Origin: a bacterium
GTDB taxonomy: Bacteria > Bdellovibrionota > FAC87 > UBA2466
DNA length: 8,821 nucleotides
Direction: 5' to 3'
NCBI GenBank assembly: GCA_019750655.1
Contig: JAIEOG010000211.1
Location: forward strand, 1 to 8,821
Positions 1-5,446 of the stretch are shown in pieces. The notes below the pieces were generated by a model that saw only the letters and a list, made by a program, of their open reading frames with translations, did no database searches and was not told where the DNA came from. The position numbers were made by a program, and so were the translations under genes. Each line of letters starts with the position of its first letter. Position 1 is the stretch's first letter.

Positions 1-124
1 CAGGTGTTACGCCACCCACCACATTCGTGCCGTACACTTTGCACTGTTTGGTGTGGAAGGCGCCTGCTTGGCCGGTGATCCCTTGGGTAATCAGCTTCGT
101 GTTTCTATCGACTAGAATGCTCAC
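1..124 (-). CDS. sucD: Succinyl-CoA synthetase alpha subunit, N-terminus only (partial)
   Basis: Only the first 41 codons are present; the gene runs off the left edge. The translation starts MSILVDRNTKLITQGITG and continues to a VYGTNVVGGVTP stretch. This is the conserved N-terminal CoA-binding Rossmann region of the succinyl-CoA synthetase (succinate-CoA ligase) alpha subunit, with the QGITGQAGAFH loop at about residues 14-24. The start is GTG at 124-122, overlapping the sucC stop in the tetranucleotide GTGA. A GGAGGGGA ribosome binding site lies about 6 bases upstream, inside the sucC end. Together with the beta subunit the enzyme interconverts succinyl-CoA and succinate with nucleotide triphosphate formation in the cytoplasm. 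The phosphohistidine and the rest of the catalytic domain lie outside the window. Assignment is secure because of the match and the position directly after sucC. Confidence 0.94.
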   Translation of the reverse strand, partial: MSILVDRNTKLITQGITGQAGAFHTKQCKVYGTNVVGGVTP

Positions 125-1293
125 AGCTTCCCCTCCGCCGCGGCGACTACTTTTTGAGCGGCTTCCTTCATGCCCGTGGCCGGAATGATTTTCAGTCCCG
201 ACTCTCCGAGCAGTTTTTTGCCCAAGTCTACGTTGGTGCCTTCGAGGCGAACCACCAAGGGCACGGTGAGCTTGAGCTCCCGAGCTGCCGAGATAATCCC
301 CGTAGCGATGACATCGCACTTCATGATGCCGCCGAAGATGTTCACCAAGATCGCTTTCACTTTTTCATCGGAAAGGATGATCTTGAAGGCCTCTTTCACT
401 TTGGCTTCAGTGGCACCACCCCCGACATCCAGGAAGTTCGCGGGGCTGCCGCCTTCGAGCTTGATGATGTCCATCGTGGCCATTGCGAGGCCCGCGCCAT
501 TCACCATGCAGCCGATGTTGCCGTCTAAGCTGATGTAGCTCAGCTCAAACTTCTTAGCGGCCGTTTCGCTGGGGTTTTCTTCCGTTGGGTCGTTTAGTTC
601 TGCCCAGATCGGGTGGCGGAAGCCGGCGTTGTCGTCAAAGCCGATCTTCGCGTCCAAGGCGACGAGGTCGCCCTTGCCCGTGATGATCAAGGGGTTCACT
701 TCTGCCAAGGCGCAGTCTTGTTCTTGGAACAGGCGCACGATCTTGCGCAAGATATCGCCGAACTGCTTGGCCTGAGGGCCCGCGAGGCCCATTTTCTTGG
801 AGAGCCGGCGGCATTGGTAGTCCGCAAGCCCTGCGACAGGGCTAATCCACTCTTTGAAGATTTTCGCAGGCGTGTGCGCTGCCACTTCTTCGATGTCCAT
901 ACCGCCTTCGGTGCTGGCGATAATCGCTAGCTTGGAGGTGGCGCGGTCGAGTGTGACCGACAGATAGAGTTCCTTGGTAATCTGCGCGCCTTCTTCAATG
1001 AGAAGCCGGCGGACCAAGCGGCCCTCGGGGCCGGTTTGGTGGGTGACGAGAGTCATGCCCAAAATCTTGGACGCATACTGCTTCACTTCGTCCAAGGTCT
1101 TGGCGACTTTCACGCCGCCGCCTTTACCGCGGCCGCCCGCGTGGATCTGCGCTTTCACCACCCAAGGACCGCTGGCCGAAACCTGCGGTGCAGCCTTAAC
1201 GGCTTCCTCGACGGAATAAACGGCAATGCCTTGCGGGACCGGAATCTTGTACTGCCGAAAGAGATCTTTTCCCTGATGCTCGTGGATATTCAC
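121..1293 (-). CDS. sucC: Succinyl-CoA synthetase (ADP/GDP-forming) beta subunit
   Basis: A 390-residue protein, essentially the usual length (about 388 in E. coli). It is the beta subunit of succinyl-CoA ligase in the TCA cycle and supplies the nucleotide-binding ATP-grasp domain. It opens with the family hallmark MNIHEHQGKDLFRQY. The ATP-grasp loop with GGRGKGGGVKV is at residues 53-63. The metal-binding AEVNPL stretch is near residue 200, followed by LDAKIGFDDNA. The C-terminal ligase domain carries GNIGCMVNGAGLAMAT, NFLDVGGGA and LVNIFGGIMKCD. The start is GTG at 1293-1291, which overlaps the mdh stop by four bases (GTGA). A TTGGAGG ribosome binding site sits inside the end of mdh. Nucleotide preference (ATP or GTP) cannot be read safely from the sequence. 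The tight overlaps on both sides indicate one mdh-sucC-sucD transcript and likely translational coupling. Confidence 0.97.
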   Translation of the reverse strand: MNIHEHQGKDLFRQYKIPVPQGIAVYSVEEAVKAAPQVSASGPWVVKAQIHAGGRGKGGGVKVAKTLDEVKQYASKILGMTLVTHQTGPEGRLVRRLLIEEGAQITKELYLSVTLDRATSKLAIIASTEGGMDIEEVAAHTPAKIFKEWISPVAGLADYQCRRLSKKMGLAGPQAKQFGDILRKIVRLFQEQDCALAEVNPLIITGKGDLVALDAKIGFDDNAGFRHPIWAELNDPTEENPSETAAKKFELSYISLDGNIGCMVNGAGLAMATMDIIKLEGGSPANFLDVGGGATEAKVKEAFKIILSDEKVKAILVNIFGGIMKCDVIATGIISAARELKLTVPLVVRLEGTNVDLGKKLLGESGLKIIPATGMKEAAQKVVAAAEGKL

Positions 1294-2225
1294 GCGCTGG
1301 CCTCCAAGACGTCGACGAGTTCCTTCCCCGCCGCCGCTGATTTGTTCAATTCTGCTTTTTCTGCGTCATTTAGGTCGACCGGGATGACACCTTCCACACC
1401 CGTGCGGCCCAATTTCGCTAGAACGCCTACGAAAAGGTTGTTCTGACCGAACTCACCTTCGAGCCAAACGGCGCAAGGGAGAACGCGTTTCTTGTCTTTC
1501 AGAATCGCTTCGGCCATCTGCACGGCCGACGCTGCAGGAGCGTAGAAGGCCGAACCCGTTTTCAACAGGTTCACGATCTCTGCGCCGCCTTGGCGGGTGC
1601 GTTGCACGATTTGCGCAATCTTGTCCGCGGGGAGGTATTTCTCCAGGGGGATACCCGCAATCGAGCAATACCGAGTCATCGGCACCATCGTGTCGCCGTG
1701 GCCGCCGAACACGAATCCATAAACATCTTCGACGCTGACGTTCGCGGCTTCTGCGACAAAAGTCTTAAAGCGAGCAGAATCCAAAACGCCGGCCATCCCG
1801 ATCACGCGGTTGCGCGGGAAGCCGCTGGCTTTCTTCGCTACATAGGCCATCGCATCGAGCGGGTTGGAAACCACAATCAAGATGGAGTTCGGAGAGTGCT
1901 TGGCGATTTGCGTTGTGACATCGCCTACGATTTTGGCGTTCGTCTTCAACAAGTCATCGCGGCTCATGCCCGGCTTGCGGGGGAGGCCTGCGGTGATGAT
2001 CACCACATCGGAATCTTTAGTGGGCGTGTAATCCGCCGTTCCGGTGATTTTGAGATCAAACCCTTCGACCGGTGCGCTCTCGAGCAAGTCGAGTGCTTTG
2101 CCTTGTGCCGTGCCTTCGTTGAGATCTACGAGGACGACATCGGCCAATTCTTTGGTTGCGATCCAGTGCGCGGCGGTCGCACCCACATTTCCAGCGCCTA
2201 CTACGGTGATTTTAGGTCTTTTCAT
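1290..2225 (-). CDS. mdh: Malate dehydrogenase, NAD-dependent (LDH-like type)
   Basis: A 311-residue cytoplasmic enzyme that oxidises malate to oxaloacetate with NAD+. The N-terminal Rossmann fold has GAGNVG at residues 10-15. D34 at the end of the second strand is the expected NAD-selecting acid. The substrate loop LPRKPGMSRDD (81-91) carries R83 and R89; Arg rather than Gln at the first site marks malate rather than lactate dehydrogenase. VVSNPLDAM is at 118-126. The catalytic pair is D149 (with R152) and H176 in GGHGDTMVP. I chose ATG at 2225-2223, preceded by an AAGGA site six bases away. An in-frame TTG at 2240 would add five residues (MQGNH) but lies across that ribosome binding site and is less likely. 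It is the first gene of the operon with sucC and sucD, and its stop overlaps the sucC start. A TTGACA-type promoter lies upstream. Confidence 0.97.
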   Translation of the reverse strand: MKRPKITVVGAGNVGATAAHWIATKELADVVLVDLNEGTAQGKALDLLESAPVEGFDLKITGTADYTPTKDSDVVIITAGLPRKPGMSRDDLLKTNAKIVGDVTTQIAKHSPNSILIVVSNPLDAMAYVAKKASGFPRNRVIGMAGVLDSARFKTFVAEAANVSVEDVYGFVFGGHGDTMVPMTRYCSIAGIPLEKYLPADKIAQIVQRTRQGGAEIVNLLKTGSAFYAPAASAVQMAEAILKDKKRVLPCAVWLEGEFGQNNLFVGVLAKLGRTGVEGVIPVDLNDAEKAELNKSAAAGKELVDVLEASA

Positions 2226-2259
2226 ATGGTTTCCTTGCAAGCGGTGAGTTCCAGATAGC

Positions 2260-2289
2260 CTTTTAGTAAGGGCAGCTTACGCTTGTCAA
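2260..2289 (-). promoter_or_regulatory. Putative sigma70 promoter of mdh-sucC-sucD
   Basis: On the minus strand a perfect TTGACA -35 (2289-2284) is followed after 18 bases by TAAAAG (2265-2260), a 4-of-6 match to the -10 consensus. Transcription would start near 2253, giving a leader of about 28 bases before the mdh ATG. The -35 box overlaps a TTGTCA on the other strand that could serve the divergent protease gene. The call rests on motif match and position only. Confidence 0.6.
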
Positions 2290-2311
2290 CGAAGCCATTC
2301 CGCTCGAGTAT
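2283..2311 (+). promoter_or_regulatory. Possible weak promoter of the Deg protease gene
   Basis: TTGTCA (2283-2288, 5 of 6) is followed after 17 bases by GAGTAT (2306-2311, only 3 of 6). If used, transcription would begin within a few bases of the ATG at 2320, giving a leaderless or nearly leaderless message. That would agree with the absence of a clear Shine-Dalgarno sequence before this gene. The evidence is weak, and the real promoter may differ. Confidence 0.25.
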
Positions 2312-2319
2312 CGTTTCCC

Positions 2320-3390
2320 ATGAAACTTTCGAAACTCGCTCTCGCTCTGGTATCGCTTTTTAGCCTCTCCGCTAACGGACAAGGCAAACTGCTCGAAGAC
2401 GAAAAGAATAACATCGAAGTGTATGAGAAGTGCAGTCCCGCAGTCGTAAATATTACGGCTACCACACTGCGCCGCGACTTCTTTTTCGATGTCATCCCGC
2501 AGAAAGGTGCGGGCTCGGGTGTGGTCATCCGGGCCGATGGTTACATCGTCACGAATGATCACGTTGTGGGCGATGCGGCAAAGGTCGAAGTGACGTTCAC
2601 GGACAAGACCACCTTGCCTGCGAAAGTCGTCGGCACCGATCCAGATTCGGACATTGCGGTGCTCAAAGTAGAAAAGCCCAAGCTCAGCGCGGTCGACTAC
2701 GGGCTTTACCCACTCAAGGTCGGCCAGAAGGTTTTAGCGATTGGGAACCCTTTTGGTTATGGCGGTTCACTCAGCACAGGGATCATTAGTTCGCTAGGGC
2801 GCGATATCCGCACACAGACCGATCGCCTGGTGCGCGATATCATCCAGACCGATGCGGCTATCAACCCTGGCAACTCCGGCGGCCCTCTGTTGGACAGTTC
2901 AGGTAAGCTGATCGGCATTAACACTCAAATCATCAGCCCAAGCGGTGCAAATAGCGGTGTAGGGTTCGCGATTTCCGTGCAAACGGTCAAACGTGTGGTC
3001 GAACAATTGATTCTTTACGGGCAGGTTTTACGCCCAGATTTAGGAATGTTTGGTGTCGGATATTCTGCCGCACTGCTCCAGACTTTGCGTCTTCCGCTCG
3101 AGAATGGAGTGATGATTACGGAGCTCGATCCGCAAGGGCTCGCAGCAAAGGCGGGGCTGAAAGCGGCGAACCAAGAAGCGGTCGTAGGCTTCCGTCGCTT
3201 TCCATTTGGCGGCGATATAATCTTTTCTATCGACGATAAACCCGTCACAAACTGGCGCGAGGTCCAAGATTTGATTTTCGACAAGAAAGTGGGCGAGCAA
3301 ATTACCGTGCATTTTTTACGCGGCAAGACAAAAAGATCCGTCGTCATCACATTGCGTCTTCCTGATTCGGTGCGTCCAAAGAGTCTGTAA
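2320..3390 (+). CDS. Deg/HtrA family serine protease with one PDZ domain (periplasmic)
   Basis: A 356-residue S1C-family (trypsin-like) protease for envelope protein quality control. Residues 1-20 look like a Sec signal peptide (K2/K5, then a hydrophobic run, cleavage near SANG-Q). The protease domain spans about 35-230, with the complete catalytic triad H81 (TNDHVV), D111 (DSDIAVL) and S186 (GNSGGPLL). The oxyanion and specificity region AINPGNSGGP is intact, and GNPFGYGGSLSTGIIS is typical of the family. One PDZ domain follows at about 242-347 (GVMITELDPQGLAAKAGL, GGDIIFSIDDKPV). DegP and DegQ have two PDZ domains, so this is closer to DegS-like or cyanobacterial/plastid Deg architecture. 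DegS, however, is membrane-anchored, whereas here the N-terminus looks cleavable. The PDZ has about ten extra residues before GGDII. The ATG at 2320 has no obvious ribosome binding site. The gene precedes a barrel protein gene by 89 bases. Confidence 0.93.
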   Translation: MKLSKLALALVSLFSLSANGQGKLLEDEKNNIEVYEKCSPAVVNITATTLRRDFFFDVIPQKGAGSGVVIRADGYIVTNDHVVGDAAKVEVTFTDKTTLPAKVVGTDPDSDIAVLKVEKPKLSAVDYGLYPLKVGQKVLAIGNPFGYGGSLSTGIISSLGRDIRTQTDRLVRDIIQTDAAINPGNSGGPLLDSSGKLIGINTQIISPSGANSGVGFAISVQTVKRVVEQLILYGQVLRPDLGMFGVGYSAALLQTLRLPLENGVMITELDPQGLAAKAGLKAANQEAVVGFRRFPFGGDIIFSIDDKPVTNWREVQDLIFDKKVGEQITVHFLRGKTKRSVVITLRLPDSVRPKSL

Positions 3391-3405
3391 TTACACGTCT
3401 TTTTC

Positions 3406-3434
3406 TTGTAACTGCGCGTAGAGCAGATTAAATT
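3406..3434 (+). promoter_or_regulatory. Putative sigma70 promoter of the small barrel protein gene
   Basis: TTGTAA (3406-3411) is followed after 16 or 17 bases by an AT-rich -10 read as TTAAAT (3428-3433) or TAAATT (3429-3434), each 4 of 6. The predicted leader is about 40 bases and contains a small hairpin, CGTTA-GTTCT-TAACG (3448-3462). An AAGGAG ribosome binding site follows at 3468-3473, six bases before the ATG. An independent promoter is plausible because the product looks abundant. Confidence 0.5.
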
Positions 3435-3479
3435 AAAGGGGTTAGTACGTTAGTTCTTAACGACCACAAGGAGACTCAA

Positions 3480-3962
3480 ATGAGAAAAGTATTACTTGGC
3501 GTGTTTGTATTGGCGACGTTTGCTATGAAACCCGCTTTCGGCGCTGACTACCAAGGTCACGAAGCGCTGTTCGGCGCGAACAACAACAACGGTATCCTCG
3601 CTTTCAGCGGCAGCAGCGTTAGCTGGAACATGAATGTTGGTTACCTGCGCAATGTTATGCCGAACCTGCAAGTTGGTTTGACGGGTAACTTGAGCGTCAC
3701 CACTGCTACGACGTTCGAAGCAATGGCATGGGGATACTGGAACTTCGCAGACAACTACGCTGATGCGATCTTCTTGGGCGTCGGTGCTGGCGTGAAAAAC
3801 GCTACGACCACTGACTTCAAAATGGCTGCCGAAATCGGCAAGCGCTTTGAATTGGCCCACGGCTTGATGTGGAAGCCGTCTGTTGGCGTCACTCACTTGT
3901 TCGCTACTGCAGCGACCTGGGACGTGGCTGTTAACGTCTTCAACTTCTCGTACCTCTGGTAA
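3480..3962 (+). CDS. Small predicted outer-membrane beta-barrel protein, family not recognised
   Basis: A 160-residue protein with a clear Sec signal peptide: R2 K3, hydrophobic residues 4-16, cleavage near AFGA-DYQ at 21-22. The mature part is about 138 residues. It consists almost wholly of short stretches alternating polar and non-polar residues, separated by Asn/Thr/Gly-rich turns, for example NLQVGLTGNLSV, AIFLGVGAGV and WDVAVNVFNFSYLW. It ends in an aromatic residue (W160), as outer-membrane proteins recognised by the BAM machinery usually do. I count seven or eight likely strands, so a small OmpX/OmpA-type eight-stranded barrel is the best structural guess. No specific family motif is recognised and the function is unknown. 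The AAGGAG ribosome binding site has ideal spacing. Asn is almost always AAC, and many codons are GCT/GTT/GGT. A strong terminator follows. Together these suggest high expression. The Deg protease gene is immediately upstream. Confidence 0.8.
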   Translation: MRKVLLGVFVLATFAMKPAFGADYQGHEALFGANNNNGILAFSGSSVSWNMNVGYLRNVMPNLQVGLTGNLSVTTATTFEAMAWGYWNFADNYADAIFLGVGAGVKNATTTDFKMAAEIGKRFELAHGLMWKPSVGVTHLFATAATWDVAVNVFNFSYLW

Positions 3963-3982
3963 TTAGTTCTTACGAGTCGTTT

Positions 3983-4019
3983 AAAAACCCGCTTTGGGCT
4001 TCGGCCTAAGCGGGTTTTT
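3983..4019 (+). terminator. Strong intrinsic terminator, probably bidirectional
   Basis: The stem pairs CCCGCTT (3988-3994) with AAGCGGG (4008-4014). It continues through GGGC/GCCT with a single bulged T to a TTCG tetraloop (4000-4003). The 3' side ends in TTTTTT, and AAAAA at 3983-3987 can pair with it, so it could also work for minus-strand transcripts. It begins 20 bases after the stop of the barrel protein gene, which it clearly ends. Confidence 0.93.
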
Positions 4020-4034
4020 TATTTTTCCCCTCCC

Positions 4035-4154
4035 AGGCCGGTCAAATCGCCCCATCCCGGCGTCCTCCGCGTTCGACTCGCTCCCGCGTACTGGGAGTAC
4101 GCGTCCGCTCGCCTCACTTGTGCGTCCTTGGTCTGGGGCGATTTGCCTCGGCCT
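4035..4154. repeat. Large intergenic palindromic element with central hairpin
   Basis: The outer arms are AGGCCG (4035-4040) and CGGCCT (4149-4154). Next inside are perfect 11-base arms, CAAATCGCCCC (4043-4053) and GGGGCGATTTG (4135-4145). At the centre is a perfect 8-bp hairpin, CGCGTACT-GGG-AGTACGCG (4085-4103). On either side of it are imperfect direct repeats of a CGCGTTCGACTCGC-like unit (about 4068-4081 and 4100-4112). GCGTCC occurs three times inside. Short open frames on both strands cross it but are by-products of the symmetry. The layout resembles interspersed palindromic repeats (REP/MITE-like), but only one copy is visible here, so dispersal is an inference. Confidence 0.6.
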
Positions 4155-4218
4155 TCCGTCCGAGTCATGCCCTAACCATTTCACGACGCAGTGCTAACAC
4201 ACGGTGTCTATTGAATAA

Positions 4219-4247
4219 TTGGACAAAAAAATTTTGCTGCTTATAGT
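4219..4247 (+). promoter_or_regulatory. Strong sigma70-type promoter in the gene-free region
   Basis: TTGGAC (4219-4224, 5 of 6) and TATAGT (4242-4247, 5 of 6) are separated by exactly 17 bases that include an A/T tract. Transcription should start near 4253-4254. No protein gene lies downstream on this strand before 5447. The following DNA has strong RNA folding potential, so the promoter most likely serves a non-coding RNA. Confidence 0.65.
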
Positions 4248-4253
4248 GGGGAG

Positions 4254-4349
4254 CACGGCAAGAGGTCGGGGAGACTGCTTCGAACGTTTTTTCTTAGGTC
4301 CCGGCTTGCAGAAATGCGCCGTATAACCCGGTCTCCCCACCCTTGATTC
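4254..4349 (+). ncRNA. Candidate structured small RNA of unknown family
   Basis: This region directly follows the promoter at 4219-4247. Its ends pair in a long closing helix: CAAG/GGT/GGGGAGAC (4259-4262, 4264-4266, 4268-4275) with GTCTCCCC/ACC/CTTG (4331-4345). That is 15 base pairs broken only by two single-base bulges (A4263, C4267). Inside, CGGC-TT-GCA-GAAA-TGC-GCCG (4302-4321) forms a hairpin with a GAAA tetraloop and a two-base bulge, and GGT/ACC (4297-4299, 4326-4328) can extend it. The GAAA loop exists only in the plus-strand reading, which favours this strand. I do not find the SRP RNA core, tmRNA, tRNA or a riboswitch consensus I know. It is about half the usual length of 6S RNA. 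The 3' end is uncertain: no U-tract, only ATTCTTCT after the helix. It ends close to the 3' end of the convergent activator gene. Confidence 0.42.
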
Positions 4350-4360
4350 TTCTGTGGCGC

Positions 4361-5329
4361 TTAGTGCGCTGTCTCTTGCTCGTACCGAGCTAGCTTGTTG
4401 TAGAGCGTCTTCACCGTAATCCCCATCGCATTGGCTGCTTTGGTTTTATTGCCGGAGAAGTGCGCGAGCACGCGCAGGATGTGGCGCTTCTCAATGAGTG
4501 AGAGATCGAATGTATCGGAGGCTTCCGGAATTTCCGGCTCCCGCCGGCCTAAGCGTAAGTGCTTGGGCACATCGTCGCCACTAATGGTCTCGGCTTCCAC
4601 AAGGATCTTAAAACGCTCGACGGCATTTTGAAGTTCCCGCGCATTGCCCGGCCAGCGGTATTGCCGCAAAACCTGCAAGGCATCTTCAGAAAACATTTTC
4701 ACCCGCGTTTGCGTGCCTTGGTTTAGGAATGCCTCAGCGAGTACGGGAATGTCGCAAGGCCGTTGCCGCAAGGGCGTAATACGCAAAGTGACGGTATTGA
4801 TTCGGTAGTAGAGATCTTCCCGGAAACGCCCCTCTTGGGTGCGCGCCGCTAGCTCTCGGTTCGTCGCGGAGATCACCCGCACATCGACTTGGATGGGAGT
4901 TTTTCCGCCCACACGGTAAATCTCCCCTTCCTGCAAAAAGCGCAGAAGTTTTGCTTGGGTTTCCAATCCCATTTCGCCGATTTCGTCGAGAAAGAGCGTG
5001 CCACCGTCAGCAAGCTCCACGAGCCCGACTTTCTGGCTAATGGCTCCTGTGAAAGCGCCTTTCTCGTGACCAAAAAGCTCGCTGAGTAGCAAGCTTTCTT
5101 GAATCGCGCCGCAATTGAGCGAAACCAGAGGTTTGCTCGCACGCTGGGAGTTTTGGTGAATGCGTCGGGCGAGAACTTCTTTGCCCGTGCCACTTTCCCC
5201 CTCGATTAAGACGGGGACCTCCGTTGGCGCGACTTTGTCGGCGGTCTTTAGGACCGACAACATGTGCGGATCGATGGTTAAAAATGCGGTGCTATGATTG
5301 GAGTGATTGCGGTGCCGATGCGTACCCAT
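4361..5329 (-). CDS. Sigma54-dependent transcriptional activator without receiver domain
   Basis: A 322-residue bacterial enhancer-binding protein that remodels sigma54-RNA polymerase by ATP hydrolysis. The AAA+ domain occupies about residues 15-250. It has Walker A GESGTGKE (44-51), the sigma54-contacting GAFTGA loop (91-96), Walker B GTLFLDEIG (110-118), the arginine-finger region GRFREDLYYRIN and the WPGNARELQN sensor II motif. A Fis-type HTH (KTKAANAMGITVKTLYNKL) ends the protein. Only about 14 residues precede the AAA+ domain, and they are His-rich (H4, H6, H9, H12). There is no receiver, GAF or PAS domain, so this is a PspF-like minimal layout. Activity is probably controlled by level, by a partner protein, or is constitutive. 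I chose ATG at 5329, with AAGGGGG just upstream. An in-frame TTG at 5374 would add 15 residues translated from the palindrome and is less likely. The gene diverges from the glycosyltransferase. Its target genes are unknown. Confidence 0.93.
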   Translation of the reverse strand: MGTHRHRNHSNHSTAFLTIDPHMLSVLKTADKVAPTEVPVLIEGESGTGKEVLARRIHQNSQRASKPLVSLNCGAIQESLLLSELFGHEKGAFTGAISQKVGLVELADGGTLFLDEIGEMGLETQAKLLRFLQEGEIYRVGGKTPIQVDVRVISATNRELAARTQEGRFREDLYYRINTVTLRITPLRQRPCDIPVLAEAFLNQGTQTRVKMFSEDALQVLRQYRWPGNARELQNAVERFKILVEAETISGDDVPKHLRLGRREPEIPEASDTFDLSLIEKRHILRVLAHFSGNKTKAANAMGITVKTLYNKLARYEQETAH

Positions 5330-5342
5330 AACCCCCTTACGA

Positions 5343-5370
5343 CCTCTTGTCAGAGATTCTGACAAAGAGG
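5343..5370. promoter_or_regulatory. Palindromic site, candidate operator between activator and glycosyltransferase
   Basis: A perfect 8-base inverted repeat with a 3-base centre, TTGTCAGA-GAT-TCTGACAA (5347-5365), is flanked by CCTC and GAGG, which extend the symmetry apart from one extra A. It lies 18 bases before the activator ATG. It overlaps the -35 box (CTGACA, 5359-5364) of the putative glycosyltransferase promoter. Dimeric Fis-type HTH proteins bind such symmetric sites, so autoregulation or control of the divergent gene by the activator is possible. As RNA it could also form a leader hairpin in the activator message. Confidence 0.45.
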
Positions 5371-5387
5371 CCAACCCACGTTAAAAT
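5359..5387 (+). promoter_or_regulatory. Putative sigma70 promoter of the glycosyltransferase gene
   Basis: CTGACA (5359-5364, 5 of 6) and TAAAAT (5382-5387, 5 of 6) have an ideal 17-base spacer. Transcription would start near 5394, with a leader of about 53 bases before the GTG at 5447. The -35 box forms part of the right half of the palindrome at 5347-5365, so a protein bound there would block it. On the minus strand only a poor match for the activator gene is seen (TTGATT at 5415-5410, TAGTAA at 5392-5387). Confidence 0.5.
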
Positions 5388-5446
5388 TACTACTCCTTCG
5401 GCTGAGGGGAATCAACTCTCAACTCGCGCGGGTAAAGGGGGAACGG

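Noticed and set aside
2226..2240. Earlier TTG start for mdh adding MQGNH
   Set aside because: It would use the natural AAGGA ribosome binding site as coding sequence. The ATG at 2225 has correct spacing and gives the usual N-terminus of the family.
1590..2258. Long open frame (222 codons) on the plus strand inside mdh
   Set aside because: It is antisense to a clear malate dehydrogenase, has no recognisable domain or ribosome binding site, and its composition follows the opposite strand's codon pattern.
3981..4197. Two 67-codon open frames, one on each strand, across the palindromic element
   Set aside because: Mirror frames are expected over a large inverted repeat. Both run through the terminator, and neither has a ribosome binding site or protein-like composition.
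4254..4349. SRP RNA, 6S RNA, tmRNA or selenocysteine tRNA as the identity of the structured region
   Set aside because: The SRP core (GGAAGGAAGCAGCC-like) is absent, the length is too short for 6S RNA or tmRNA, and there is no acceptor/CCA end or tRNA arm pattern.
4354..4370. TGGCGCTTAGTGCGC as a sigma54 -24/-12 promoter
   Set aside because: GG and GC have the right spacing, but the -12 element lacks the TT of TTGC, and it points antisense into the end of the activator gene. No other convincing sigma54 promoter was found in the window.
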